A stretch of 64,000 nucleotides of DNA from Alphaproteobacteria bacterium (GCA_018336035.1 JAGXRD010000033.1:1-64000), one strand, 5' to 3'. Positions 37,333 to 46,703 are shown, counted from the first letter of the stretch. Program-made: numbers and translations. The notes: generated from the letters alone by a model not told the origin.

Positions 37333-38889
37333 TTGTCCGACCTCGTCTACATCACCGAACACGCGCAAAAGACGCCCGACAAGCCAGCCATCGTGATGGC
37401 CGAGACCGGTGCGGTCACCACCTTCGGCCAGCTTGAGGCCGCCTCGAACCGCGCCGCGCAGCTGTTCCGCAAGCTGGGGCTGGGTCCGCGCAGCCATATG
37501 GCGCTGGTGATCGAAAACCGGCCGGAATTCTTTGAGGTCTGTTTCGGTGCTGACCGCGCCGGATTGTATTACACGCCGATCAGCACGCGACTGAGCGCGC
37601 CCGAGATCGCCTATATCGCCAGCGACTCTGGCGCCCGCGTGCTGGTAATCACCGCTGAGTTCCGCGATATGGCGGCAGAACTGCGTACTGCGTGCAAGGG
37701 CGTCGAGTCTTTCTACATGATCGGCGGCATCGCGCCCGGATACGACAGCTGGGAAGCGGCAGTGGCGGACCTGCCGGCGACGCCGATTGCCGACGAGATG
37801 CAGGGCCGCGACATGCTGTATTCCTCGGGCACCACCGGAAAGCCGAAAGGCATCAAGCGGCCAATTACTGGCGACCCGGTCGGCACGCGCAGCTATTTCG
37901 TCGACAACGGCTACAAGCTCTACGATTACAGCCCGCAGATGCGCTATCTCAATCCGGCGCCGCTCTATCATGCGGCCCCCTTACGCTACTGCATGCTGGT
38001 GCTGCGCGTGGGCGGCACGCTGGTGATCATGCAGCATTTCGATGCCGAAGCGGCGCTGCGGCTGATCGAGCAGCACAGGATCACGCATAGCAACTGGGTG
38101 CCGACCATGTTCGTGCGGATGCTCAAGCTGCCGGTCGAGGTCCGCAGCCGCTATGATCTTTCATCGCATCGCGTCGCCATCCATGGCGCCGGCCCGGTCT
38201 CCAGCATGACCAAGCAGCAGATGATCGACTGGTGGGGCCCGGTGCTGTTCGAGTATTACGCCGCCTCCGAAGGCAACGGTATGACCTTCATCACCAGCCA
38301 GGACTGGCAGACGCATAAAGGTTCGGTCGGCCGTGCCATCATCGGCGAGCTGCATATCGTGGATGACGAGAGTGGCGCCGAACTGGGCGTGGGTAAGTCC
38401 GGGCTGGTGTATTTCGGTAACGGCCAGCCCTTCACCTATCACAACGACGAGGCCAAAACGAAGCAGGCCTTCAATGACAAAGGCTGGAGCACCTTGGGCG
38501 ATATCGGCTATGTCGATGCTGAGGGCTATCTCTACCTGACGGACCGAAAGGCTTTCATGATCATTTCCGGCGGCGTGAATATCTATCCGCAGGAAGCCGA
38601 GAATGTGCTGATCGAACATCCCAAGGTGGCCGATGTCGCCGTGGTCGGCGTGCCCAACGAAGACTTCGGCGAGGAAGTGAAGGCGGTCGTGCAGCCGGTC
38701 GATATGAAGGATGCCGGCCCGGCATTGGCGGAGGAACTGCTGGCCTATTGCCGTCAGCATCTCGCGGCCATCAAATGCCCGCGTTCGATTGATTTCGAGG
38801 CAGCCCTGCCGCGCCATCCGACCGGCAAGCTGTATAAACGGCTGATCAAGGATCGCTACTGGGGCAATCGCACCAGCCGTATTGTCTAG
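37333..38889 (+). CDS. AMP-dependent acyl-CoA ligase
   Basis: A 518-residue ligase that starts with TTG on 37333, preceded by AAGGAAGG. P-loop YSSGTTGKPKG, the adenylate-binding YYAASEGNGMTF, LGDIGYVDAEGY, and the C-terminal Lys in HPTGKLYKRL. The sequence YYAASEG is shared by the group that includes FadD-type and bile-acid/cholate CoA ligases. It is cotranscribed with the previous ligase, and its stop overlaps the end of the convergent reductase gene. Confidence 0.85.
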   Translation: MSDLVYITEHAQKTPDKPAIVMAETGAVTTFGQLEAASNRAAQLFRKLGLGPRSHMALVIENRPEFFEVCFGADRAGLYYTPISTRLSAPEIAYIASDSGARVLVITAEFRDMAAELRTACKGVESFYMIGGIAPGYDSWEAAVADLPATPIADEMQGRDMLYSSGTTGKPKGIKRPITGDPVGTRSYFVDNGYKLYDYSPQMRYLNPAPLYHAAPLRYCMLVLRVGGTLVIMQHFDAEAALRLIEQHRITHSNWVPTMFVRMLKLPVEVRSRYDLSSHRVAIHGAGPVSSMTKQQMIDWWGPVLFEYYAASEGNGMTFITSQDWQTHKGSVGRAIIGELHIVDDESGAELGVGKSGLVYFGNGQPFTYHNDEAKTKQAFNDKGWSTLGDIGYVDAEGYLYLTDRKAFMIISGGVNIYPQEAENVLIEHPKVADVAVVGVPNEDFGEEVKAVVQPVDMKDAGPALAEELLAYCRQHLAAIKCPRSIDFEAALPRHPTGKLYKRLIKDRYWGNRTSRIV

Positions 38890-39926
38890 GCTTTCGCGGC
38901 GCTTCCTGGCGTGCCTTTAGAGGTCGAATACTCGAAATGCAGCGGCTTGCCGCTGTTGAGCAGCGGATAGATCGCATGCGCGGCCGAGGCGGCCTCGGCA
39001 AAGCCTGTCAGGATCAGTTTAAGTTTGCCGCGATAGGTGGCGACATCGCCGATGGCGAAGATGCCGGGCACCGAAGTCTGGCAGGTGGCCGGATCGACCG
39101 GCAGGTGATGCCGCTCCAGTTCCATGCCCCATTGCGCAATCGGACCCAGGTCACTTTTCAGCCCGAAGAAGGCGAGCAGCGCATCGGCCGGCAGGCTTTT
39201 CGTATCGCCGTCCAGCGATTTCACCGCCACGCCGGTCAGTACGCCATTGCTGCCGTCCAGCGCATCGAGCTGGTATGGCACCACGATGTCCAGGCCATGG
39301 CCGTCCAGGGCGCGCAGCTTGGCCACGCTGTCGGGCGCGGCGCGGAACTGGTCGCGGCGATGCACGAACCAGATCTGAGCGGCGACGCCATGCAGCATCA
39401 GCGCCCAGTCCACCGCGCTGTCGCCGCCGCCGGCAATCACGATGCGGCGGGCGCGGAAATCCTCGGCGCGCCGCACCAGGTAATGCACGCCGCAACCGCC
39501 GGGCTGGCTCTCGAACTGTTCGATCCGCTCCAGCGGCGGACGGTTGGGGCCAAACGCACCGGCGCCGGCCGCGATGATCACTGCGCCGGCCTCGATCACC
39601 TTGCCCTTTGAGGTTGTCAGGCGGAAACCGCCGCCGACGCCGCGGGGCTGTTCGACTTTGTCGACGCGCTGGCCCAGATGATAGACCGGTTTGAAGGGCG
39701 CAGCCTGCAGTTCAAGCTGTTCCACCAGGCCGGCACCGCTGATCTGCGGAAAGCCGGGAATGTCGTAAATCGGTTTTTCGGGATACAGCGCGCTGCACTG
39801 TCCGCCGATGGCATCCAGCGCGTCGATGACGTGGCAGGTCAGTCCGACCATGCCGCATTCGAATACGGCGAACAGGCCGACCGGGCCGGCTCCGACAATG
39901 GCAACATCTGCTTTTTGAACAGTCAT
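38886..39926 (-). CDS. Ferredoxin-NADP reductase, thioredoxin-reductase-like type
   Basis: A 346-residue flavoprotein starting at 39926. It has the FAD motif VAIVGAGPVGLFAVFE at residues 8-23, the NAD(P) motif IVIAGGGDSAVDWAL, and the closing FAIGDVATYRGKLKLI. No CxxC redox pair is present, which separates it from thioredoxin reductases and fits the TrxR-like ferredoxin-NADP reductases (about 340 residues). It supplies reduced ferredoxin or NADPH. A longer frame starts at 39980 but without a better start signal. Confidence 0.83.
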   Translation of the reverse strand: MTVQKADVAIVGAGPVGLFAVFECGMVGLTCHVIDALDAIGGQCSALYPEKPIYDIPGFPQISGAGLVEQLELQAAPFKPVYHLGQRVDKVEQPRGVGGGFRLTTSKGKVIEAGAVIIAAGAGAFGPNRPPLERIEQFESQPGGCGVHYLVRRAEDFRARRIVIAGGGDSAVDWALMLHGVAAQIWFVHRRDQFRAAPDSVAKLRALDGHGLDIVVPYQLDALDGSNGVLTGVAVKSLDGDTKSLPADALLAFFGLKSDLGPIAQWGMELERHHLPVDPATCQTSVPGIFAIGDVATYRGKLKLILTGFAEAASAAHAIYPLLNSGKPLHFEYSTSKGTPGSAAKA

Positions 39927-40233
39927 CGCTCTGAACGCATCCACGCTACGGGGCAGCAGGAAAGCCGGTAATCTGGCCAAATGTGTGGCAAGTTTTTAAC
40001 GGCTTCCGGAGCGGCCGACTACCCGTCAGGCTGCGTTGACCGTCACGAATCCACTCAAGGGGCGAGAATGTCCCCGGGAAGGGTTGCAGGACTAACGCCT
40101 GACGTAGACAGAAGGTTACCGGATTTTTCGCACAAGGGCGGTGCGCGAACCGGAAAAGCACTGGGTCCGCCCTGGCAATCGGGGGTGGGATACCTCGATA
40201 TCTCAACCAACGGGATTCGCCGGAGCGTGTCCG
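39927..40233. other. Intergenic region between the reductase and the PAS protein genes
   Basis: A 307-bp divergent promoter region without a convincing gene. CCGG plus TTCGCAC (40119-40135) pairs imperfectly with GTGCGCGAACCGG (40141-40153), giving a weak stem-loop with a small bulge. No known riboswitch or repeat was recognised. It carries promoters for both flanking genes by position. Confidence 0.5.
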
Positions 40234-40713
40234 ATGATGCTGCAGTTCAAGCGCCAGATTTTGTCCTATCACGACGACAGCCATGACGTAGCGATTTCGC
40301 ATCCGAAGTTGCGTGCGCTGTTCGACCTCTGGGATGCGAGACGGGGCAGCCGTCAGGCGCCGCCGCGTAGCGATTTCTCGCATGAGGATCTGCTGCCCTG
40401 GTTCGGCCACCTGATGCTGCTCGACTGCCTCGACAACAACGAATATCGCTACCGCCTGTACGGCACGAAGCTGACCCAGCTGTTTGGCTTCGATCTCACC
40501 GGCCACATGGTCAGTGCCTCGGCCGACCGCATCGGCGACAAGCCGCTGGATGAATATGCCAGGGTGGTGCGGATCGGCGCGCCGGTCTATGTCTCGCGGA
40601 TCAGTCCTTCGGCGCGTGAATACCTGAAGGTCGACAAGCTGGCGCTGCCGCTGATGGAAGGCGGCCGGGTCACCAAGATCCTCGGCGCGATCTACCTGTC
40701 CGACAGCGAGTAG
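40234..40713 (+). CDS. PAS domain-containing protein (PAS_5 type)
   Basis: A 159-residue protein that matches the alphaproteobacterial single-PAS proteins of the PF07310 type: RALFDLWDARRGSRQAPPRSDFSHEDLLPW, then EYRYRLYGTKLTQLFGFDLTG and LPLMEGGRVTKILGAIYL. GGAG precedes the ATG at 40234. It has no output domain, so it probably senses a signal for another protein. It stands alone, divergent from the reductase gene. Confidence 0.8.
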   Translation: MMLQFKRQILSYHDDSHDVAISHPKLRALFDLWDARRGSRQAPPRSDFSHEDLLPWFGHLMLLDCLDNNEYRYRLYGTKLTQLFGFDLTGHMVSASADRIGDKPLDEYARVVRIGAPVYVSRISPSAREYLKVDKLALPLMEGGRVTKILGAIYLSDSE

Positions 40714-40715
40714 CC

Positions 40716-41630
40716 TCAGCCCGGCTTGCGCGCCGGTAGCGACATTGCTGCGACGCCGACCACCACGAAGATCAGGCCGAGCCAGGCCGAGCCCGCCAGG
40801 CTCTCGCCGAGGAAGACCGCGCCGATGCCGACGCCGATGGGGATGCGCAGATACGCCTGCGAGGTCACGCCGACTGAGCCCAGCGTACGCACCAGCCGGA
40901 AATAGATCACGAAAGCCAGCGCGGTGGAAAACACCGACAGCGCCACCAGAGCCAGCAGCGACGTATCCGATGGCTGCAGGGTCCATGGCTGGTCGATGAG
41001 CAGGCTGAGCGGCACCAGGATCACGGCGCCGCAGAGCATCGAGCCGGCCGCCGGCACCATCGAATCGAGATGCTTGAAATTGTGGCCGTAGATCGCCGCT
41101 GCACCGTAGGACAGCGAGGCCACCAGCATGGCGAGCTGGCCCCAGAGGTCGCTGCCCAGGCCGGTCAGCGCGCCGACGCCCATGATCAGGCAGACGCCGC
41201 TGATGCCCATCACCGTGCCGAACAGCTTGCGCCCCGTCACGGCCTCGTGCCGCGTGATCGCCCAGGTGATCAGGAAGGCGAAGATCGGCGTGGTGGAATT
41301 CAGGATCGTGGCCAGGCCGGCATCGATGCGGGTTTCGGCCCAGGCGATCAGGGTGAAGGGCATCACCGAATTCAGGCAGGCCTGGATGGCCAGGCTGCGC
41401 CAGGTGGCGCGGTCACGCGGCAGCTGGATGCCGCGGGCGCGCAGGATGCAGAACAGCAGGCAGCCGGCAATGACGGTGCGCGCGGCGATGAAAGTGACTG
41501 GCGGAATGGTCTCGACACCCAGCTTGATGAAGGTGAATGAGGCACCCCAGAGCGTGGCTAGGGCTGCGAGCAGCAGAAGCTCCAGTGCAAGGGAGCGGGG
41601 CGGCGCGGCAGCAGAAGAAGAGGCGGTCAT
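40716..41630 (-). CDS. DMT-superfamily permease (EamA family)
   Basis: A 304-residue membrane protein with two EamA repeats and ten hydrophobic helices. The first repeat opens LLAALATLWGASFTFIKLGVE and contains SVMPFTLIAWAE; the second ends VGVGIGAVFLGESLAGSAWLGLIFVVVGVAAM. No clear ribosome binding site; an alternative start lies at 41666. The substrate is unknown. It converges on the PAS gene (stop codons 2 bp apart). Confidence 0.8.
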   Translation of the reverse strand: MTASSSAAAPPRSLALELLLLAALATLWGASFTFIKLGVETIPPVTFIAARTVIAGCLLFCILRARGIQLPRDRATWRSLAIQACLNSVMPFTLIAWAETRIDAGLATILNSTTPIFAFLITWAITRHEAVTGRKLFGTVMGISGVCLIMGVGALTGLGSDLWGQLAMLVASLSYGAAAIYGHNFKHLDSMVPAAGSMLCGAVILVPLSLLIDQPWTLQPSDTSLLALVALSVFSTALAFVIYFRLVRTLGSVGVTSQAYLRIPIGVGIGAVFLGESLAGSAWLGLIFVVVGVAAMSLPARKPG

Positions 41631-41857
41631 AGGAGGGGTTCCGGTGCGAAGGATCGAATGCGGCACAGACTGTCATGCCGACCCATGCGATTCATCTGCC
41701 CATGCTACGGCTTCGGCCGAACTATGGCGACCGCGCGATTGCAGCCTGACAATATGCGACTGAGGGCTTGAAGCGCATTCAGCATCGCGTATCGTGATCG
41801 GGCGATATAGCTGGTCGCAGGGAAATGCCGCGCAGACGGCCGGGAAGAGGAAACGAC

Positions 41858-42724
41858 ATGGAAGGCGATATCGTCACCACCCTGCTACTGCCGGGCATTC
41901 TGGCCTTCATCATGTTCTCGCTCGGCCTCGGCCTGACGGTCGAGGATTTCCTGCGCATCGTGCGCCAGCCGCGCGCGCTCCTTGTGGGCGTGCTGTGCCA
42001 TTTCGTGCTGCTGCCGCTGATCTGCTTCCTGCTGCTCAAGGCGGTCGGTATCGGCGGCGTCTTCGCCATCGGCTTCATGATCCTCGCCGCCTGTCCCACC
42101 GGCACGACCTCGAACCTTCTCACCTATATCGCGCGCGGCGATGTGGCGCTGGCAGTCAGCTTCACGGCGGTGGCCAGCGTGGCGACGATCTTCACCCTGC
42201 CGCCGATCGTGATCTGGTCGATGCAGCATTTCGGCAGCAACACGCAGGCTGCCGTCAGCGTGCCGGTCGGCCTGATGATGGGACAGATTTTCCTCATGCT
42301 CGGCGTGCCGGTGGGTCTCGGTATGCTGGTGCGTCGTCGCTGGCCGGAGGGCGCGCTGCGCTGGGAGCCGCGCGCGACTCGCGTGGCCGCCGTGCTGTTC
42401 ATCATCATCGTGCTCGGCGCGGTGGCCAAGAACTGGGGGCTGCTGCGCGACAATTTCGGCAGTCTGGCGGGCTTTGCCATCGGGCTGAATCTGCTGATGC
42501 TTGGCGTAGGTTTTCTGGTCGCCTGGCTGGCGCGGCTGTCGCGCCGCCAGTCGGTCACGCTCGGTATCGAAACCGCCGTGCAGAATGCGACGCTCGCCAT
42601 CGTGATCGCCAGCACCGTGCTGCAGGATGATGCACTGGCGATCCCTGGCGGCCTTTATGGCGTGCTGATGTATGCCGGCGGGCTGCTGTTTGCCTTCGGC
42701 ATGCGGCGGTTTACGACAAGGTGA
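41858..42724 (+). CDS. Bile acid:sodium symporter family (BASS/Acr3-like) transporter
   Basis: A 288-residue membrane protein with about nine to ten helices. MFSLGLGLTVEDFLRIVRQPRALLVG, the AACPTGTTSNLLTYIARGDVALAVS crossover region and IETAVQNATLAIVIA are typical of the SBF/BASS family. It moves an organic anion with sodium. AAGAGGA precedes the ATG at 41858. It stands just before the AT-rich inserted gene. Confidence 0.85.
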   Translation: MEGDIVTTLLLPGILAFIMFSLGLGLTVEDFLRIVRQPRALLVGVLCHFVLLPLICFLLLKAVGIGGVFAIGFMILAACPTGTTSNLLTYIARGDVALAVSFTAVASVATIFTLPPIVIWSMQHFGSNTQAAVSVPVGLMMGQIFLMLGVPVGLGMLVRRRWPEGALRWEPRATRVAAVLFIIIVLGAVAKNWGLLRDNFGSLAGFAIGLNLLMLGVGFLVAWLARLSRRQSVTLGIETAVQNATLAIVIASTVLQDDALAIPGGLYGVLMYAGGLLFAFGMRRFTTR

Positions 42725-42755
42725 TAACAATTTTAAATAATCGAAATTCTAGTAT

Positions 42756-44171
42756 TTAGGAGAGTCTTCTGTTTCGTCGACTCTGAACTTCTTTGGCCCG
42801 TTGAAGAAGGGAGTTGAGTTCGTCATACCAGTGCTCATTACCGGAATGCCGTGTAACAATATGGCTGTAGGGGACGCCAAACATTTCAGCTATCCAAAAA
42901 AAGATAGTGCATGTCTTAACTCCTGTCCAAACATCATTATCTTGGCCGACTTCTTTTCCAGAAAGTGAATAAAACCAATCTCCAGCAGGAGAAATTGATT
43001 CGCTGGTTTGGACTAATGGGATTCCATGTTGCTTTGTGAAATTTCGGTACGCCTCAGTGTCTATAAATGGAACGCGGCGCCATGTGCCGCTGATTCGTAA
43101 GCTTAGGTCATATGGAAAATCGAGCCCTGTTACTTCTGCAAGCTTCTCGTGGCGGCGCATAACGCCCCACAAAGCGGCAAATAGAATGTTTAAATCGACG
43201 AGAAATCCACTAGAAAAATTCTTTTCCTTCAGTAATGAGAAGAAATCTGATGGGTGAGTGTATCCTTCAAAGAATTTTCGAGTGTTGGAGTTGGCATTAT
43301 AAAAATTATCATCAATCGATATTGAGCTTAAGGGAAGGGTGATGTGTGAGGTTCCATCCACCATGTAGCGCCAAGTAAGAGACAGTCGATCTGCTTGGTT
43401 GTCTTTTACTTGGCGAGCAATAAATCCTTCGGAACTTGATTGCGCACTGTCAAAAGGGAGGCCTCCGCTCCCCACCTCTTTATTTGCCATAAGATCTGCA
43501 AACTCATCGAACTTGATTTCTCGTTTGGGGAAAACTTCCCGCCAGGGCGATGGAAGAATGAAAACGTCTAGATACGTCGTCTGTTTCTCGGCCTTGGAAA
43601 TCTCGGGTTTAGTTCTGATTAGAGAATCTAAAGAGCGCTGCCTTCTTTTTCCGCGCTTCCACAGCATGTCCAAGATGTGACGATCTGTTTCGGGGCGCGG
43701 GTTCGACTCATCTGCTATTCGACGATAAATTCGGCCATCTGAATGGATGTGTGGTGCCGTATAACTTTTTTGAACTCTGATGACTATTATTGCTCTTCGC
43801 TCATCAAGGCCGATTTCAATATTGGGGCCACGTACAATGTGCATTTCAAAGTATGGAGGCGGGCTAACGCAAGCTGAGATGGCTTGACGAATCTTCATTT
43901 CCTCGGTGGCGATATCATCGCTCGGGATTCCTGGAAACAGCTCTGCAGTTCGATCCTTATTTGCAGCTTCTTTAATGCCATAAAACAACCACCCGCCATA
44001 TGTGTTTGCAAAGGCGCTAATCGATTTGGCAATTGATTTCGTGTTCGGAATAGAACTCTTATATTCAATATACCAACCCTCAGGCACTACCCTCAACGCT
44101 AATAAATCCGACGCGTTAATTTCGGAAATCTCCTTATCAAAGGGAGTGTATAAGGTGGCGGGCATTGTCAT
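42756..44171 (-). CDS. AlbA_2/Schlafen-type domain protein, putatively acquired
   Basis: A 471-residue protein. Its N-terminal domain (residues 22-190) matches the AlbA_2/Schlafen domain: EGWYIEYKSS, then KSIAKSISAFANTYGGWLFYGI and later YRRIADESNPRP. Proteins with this domain act on nucleic acids or regulate transcription, and many belong to defence or phage-related loci. The remaining 280 residues were not recognised. The gene is clearly AT-richer than its neighbours and uses many A/T-ending codons, which suggests horizontal transfer. No partner gene, transposase or integrase is adjacent. Confidence 0.72.
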   Translation of the reverse strand: MTMPATLYTPFDKEISEINASDLLALRVVPEGWYIEYKSSIPNTKSIAKSISAFANTYGGWLFYGIKEAANKDRTAELFPGIPSDDIATEEMKIRQAISACVSPPPYFEMHIVRGPNIEIGLDERRAIIVIRVQKSYTAPHIHSDGRIYRRIADESNPRPETDRHILDMLWKRGKRRQRSLDSLIRTKPEISKAEKQTTYLDVFILPSPWREVFPKREIKFDEFADLMANKEVGSGGLPFDSAQSSSEGFIARQVKDNQADRLSLTWRYMVDGTSHITLPLSSISIDDNFYNANSNTRKFFEGYTHPSDFFSLLKEKNFSSGFLVDLNILFAALWGVMRRHEKLAEVTGLDFPYDLSLRISGTWRRVPFIDTEAYRNFTKQHGIPLVQTSESISPAGDWFYSLSGKEVGQDNDVWTGVKTCTIFFWIAEMFGVPYSHIVTRHSGNEHWYDELNSLLQRAKEVQSRRNRRLS

Positions 44172-44211
44172 TTTCCTGACTTATGCTTGAGAGCTATTTT
44201 TCGCGATTAGA

Positions 44212-45759
44212 TTATCTCACAAATCCCAGCCGGCGGTAGCTCAGCGCTTCCGCCACATGCATGCGTCGCACGCTGTCGCTGCCATCCAGGTCGGCCAGCG
44301 TGCGCGCCACGCGCAGCACGCGGTGATAGCCGCGTGCGGTCAGGTGCATCGCCTTGGCCGCTTCGGTGAGCAGGTTGCGGCCCGCATCGTCGGGGGCGGC
44401 GATCCGCTCCAGCAGCTGGCCGTCCGCCTGCGCATTGGTGCGGATCACGTTGCGGCCGTCCTTCGACAAACCGCCGCTGCCGGTGCGGGCGTAGCGGTCG
44501 CGCTGGATATCGCGCGCCTGCGCCACGCGGGCGGCCACCGCGGCTGAGTCTTCGCCCGGCGGCGGGGCGCTCAGATCGTCCGGGCTGACGGCCGGCACTT
44601 CCAGCGTGAGATCGATGCGGTCGAGCAGCGGGCCCGACAGCCGCGCCTGGTAATCGGCGCCGCATTTCGGCGCACGGCTGCAGGCCTGGGCCGGATCGCC
44701 GAGATGGCCGCAGCGGCAGGGATTCATCGCCGCCACCAGCTGCACGCGGGCCGGATAACTGACATGCGCATTGGCGCGCGCCACCACGCATTCGCCGGTC
44801 TCGAGCGGCTGACGCAGAGAGTCGAGCGTCTGGCGGTTGAATTCCGGCAGCTCATCAAGAAACAGCACGCCGAGATGCGCGAGGCTGACTTCGCCGGGCT
44901 TCACGCGCAACCCGCCGCCGACGAGCGCCGCCATCGAGGCCGAATGATGCGGCGCGCGGAACGGACGGCGGCGCGTGAGTTTGCCATCGGGCAACTGCCC
45001 GGCCAGCGAGGCGATCATGCTGACTTCGAGAATCTCGGCCGAGTCCAGCGGTGGCAGGATGCCAGGCAGGCGCTGTGCCAGCATCGACTTGCCGGCCCCC
45101 GGCGGCCCGATCAGCAGCAGATTGTGCGAACCGGCCGCGGCGACTTCGAGCGCGCGCTTGGCGCTCTCCTGGCCCTTGATGTCGCGCAGATCAGGCAGCG
45201 TGGCTGTGTCTTCGGCGGCGATGCCGGGGCGCGGATGTGGCAGCACCTGGCTGCCCTTGAAATGATTGATCAGGGCCAGCAGCGACGGCGTCGCCAGCAC
45301 ACGTTCGGCATCGCCGGCCCAGGCTGCCTCGCTGCCCTGCGCTTGCGGGCAGATCAGGCCGCGATCCTGTGCATGCGCCGAGAGTGCGGCGGGAAGAATG
45401 CCGGTGACGGGGCCGACCGCGCCATCGAGGCCGAGTTCGCCAAGCGCGAGATAGCCGTCCAGAGCATCGGGCGGCAGCACGCCCATCGCGGCGAGCAGCG
45501 CCAGCGCAATCGGCAGGTCGTAATGGCTGCCTTCCTTGGGCAGGTCGGCGGGCGCCAGATTGACGGTGATGCGCTTGGGCGGCAGCGCCAGCCCGATGGC
45601 GCCAAGCGCGCCGCGCACGCGCTCGCGGCTTTCGCCCACCGCCTTGTCGGCCAGACCGACCACGGCAAAGGCGGGCAGGCCGTTCGACAACTGCACCTGC
45701 GCTTCGACCGGCATCACCTCGATGCCCTGGAATGCGACCGTGCGACAGCGTGCGACCAT
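44212..45759 (-). CDS. comM: YifB/ComM-type Mg-chelatase-like AAA+ ATPase
   Basis: A 515-residue protein of full length. Residues 1-170 are the Lon-like ChlI domain (FAVVGLADKAVGESRERVRGAL), Walker A is GPPGAGKSML, LFLDELPEF is Walker B, and the C-terminal ChlI_C domain ends with VLRVARTLADLDG. A cysteine cluster PCRCGHLGDPAQAC may bind zinc. ComM is a helicase that promotes branch migration during natural transformation. It lies divergent from the riboswitch region. Confidence 0.92.
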   Translation of the reverse strand: MVARCRTVAFQGIEVMPVEAQVQLSNGLPAFAVVGLADKAVGESRERVRGALGAIGLALPPKRITVNLAPADLPKEGSHYDLPIALALLAAMGVLPPDALDGYLALGELGLDGAVGPVTGILPAALSAHAQDRGLICPQAQGSEAAWAGDAERVLATPSLLALINHFKGSQVLPHPRPGIAAEDTATLPDLRDIKGQESAKRALEVAAAGSHNLLLIGPPGAGKSMLAQRLPGILPPLDSAEILEVSMIASLAGQLPDGKLTRRRPFRAPHHSASMAALVGGGLRVKPGEVSLAHLGVLFLDELPEFNRQTLDSLRQPLETGECVVARANAHVSYPARVQLVAAMNPCRCGHLGDPAQACSRAPKCGADYQARLSGPLLDRIDLTLEVPAVSPDDLSAPPPGEDSAAVAARVAQARDIQRDRYARTGSGGLSKDGRNVIRTNAQADGQLLERIAAPDDAGRNLLTEAAKAMHLTARGYHRVLRVARTLADLDGSDSVRRMHVAEALSYRRLGFVR

Positions 45760-45890
45760 GCCGCGCAGTTTATTCTTTGTTCTTTGAGAAACAAATACTC
45801 CAGATTGTTTTTACTAAAATATTTCCCGCACTAGGACTATGGCCGTATGCAGCGCGCCGCTTGGCAGCCCGGCCGATCCGCGCTACACAG

Positions 45891-46042
45891 GCCTCGCACC
45901 CTTTGGGGAGTAGCCGTCCGCCACGACCTCGGTCGATGAGCGGGGGAAGCGTCAACAGACTAGGCACGGGCGGCCAGCAATCTGCCCACTGCCTTGGCGC
46001 TTCCGGACCGGAGTTCGTCTCCGGTATGGCGAGACCTTAGGC
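45891..46042 (+). ncRNA. yybP-ykoY-type manganese riboswitch
   Basis: The hallmark CTTTGGGGAGTAGCC ends at 45915 and a 3' segment GCGAGACCTTAGGC covers 46029-46042. GCCT at 45891-45894 pairs with AGGC at 46039-46042 to close the element. A GTCAACA segment (45951-45957) and a local hairpin ACCGGAG/CTCCGGT (46007-46024) fit the internal loops and stems. This class binds Mn2+ and controls manganese homeostasis genes. The next gene downstream is a TMEM165/GDT1-family exporter, a standard target of this riboswitch. Recognised by eye; exact boundaries are approximate. Confidence 0.85.
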
Positions 46043-46059
46043 TTGTACCGTTGCATCCC

Positions 46060-46108
46060 GGACCGGGCGGCGACGGGACAGCCTATGGCCTTGATCGCCG
46101 CCCGGTCC
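46060..46108 (+). promoter_or_regulatory. Long hairpin between the riboswitch and the exporter start (probable expression platform)
   Basis: GGACCGGGCGGCGA (46060-46073) is perfectly complementary to TCGCCGCCCGGTCC (46095-46108), giving a 14-bp stem, with a further small GCC/GGC stem in the loop. It lies 16 bp before the start codon and has no following T run. It is therefore more likely to act on translation or on Rho access than as an intrinsic terminator. No Shine-Dalgarno sequence is visible in front of the start codon. Confidence 0.65.
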
Positions 46109-46124
46109 CCGATGTGCCTGCCCC

Positions 46125-46703
46125 ATGTTCGCTGCCCCGGAATTGTCCGCTTTCCTCACCACCACCGGCGTGGTCGCCATCGCCGAGATCGGCGACAAGA
46201 CACAGCTGCTGTCGCTGCTGCTGGCGGCGCGCTTTAATCGCCCCTGGCCGATCCTGGCCGGCATTCTCGCCGCCACCATCGCCAATCATCTGGCCGCCGC
46301 TGCGCTGGGTGTTTGGCTCGAAGACCTGCTGGCGCCGCAGGTACTGCGCTGGGTGCTGATCGCCTCCTTTGTGGCGATGGCGGTGTGGACGCTGATCCCC
46401 GACAAGCTGGAGGAGGATGCCGCACAGAGCACAGGCCGCTGGGGCGCTTTCCTCACCACGCTGGTGATGTTTTTCATCGCCGAGATCGGCGACAAGACGC
46501 AGCTCGCCACCACGGCGCTGGCCGCGCGCTACGATGCGATCCTGATCGTCACCGCGGCCAGCACGCTGGGCCTGATGCTGGCCAATGTGCCGGTGGTGTT
46601 TCTCGGCAAGGCACTGATGCGGCGCCTGCCGCTGAACCTCGCGCGCTACCTGGCGGCGGCGGCCTTCCTGCTGCTCGCACTGGTGCTCTTGCTGGCCGGT
46701 TGA
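46125..46703 (+). CDS. TMEM165/GDT1-family (UPF0016) manganese exporter
   Basis: A 192-residue membrane protein with six helices in two repeats. Each repeat carries the metal-binding E-x-G-D-K-T motif: EIGDKTQLLSLLLAARF near residue 21 and EIGDKTQLATTALAARY near residue 119. Bacterial members export Mn2+, which agrees with the manganese riboswitch upstream. The ATG at 46125 is the only suitable start after the hairpin. Confidence 0.92.
   Translation: MFAAPELSAFLTTTGVVAIAEIGDKTQLLSLLLAARFNRPWPILAGILAATIANHLAAAALGVWLEDLLAPQVLRWVLIASFVAMAVWTLIPDKLEEDAAQSTGRWGAFLTTLVMFFIAEIGDKTQLATTALAARYDAILIVTAASTLGLMLANVPVVFLGKALMRRLPLNLARYLAAAAFLLLALVLLLAG

Noticed and set aside
45760-45840. A LexA-type box upstream of comM
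   Set aside because: The TTGTTCTTTGAGAAACAA stretch does not fit the alphaproteobacterial GTTC-N7-GTTC spacing.
46085-46237. Small plus-strand frame starting within the riboswitch hairpin loop, as a leader peptide
   Set aside because: It overlaps the exporter gene in another frame, has no ribosome binding site and is Arg/His-rich like other out-of-frame reads.
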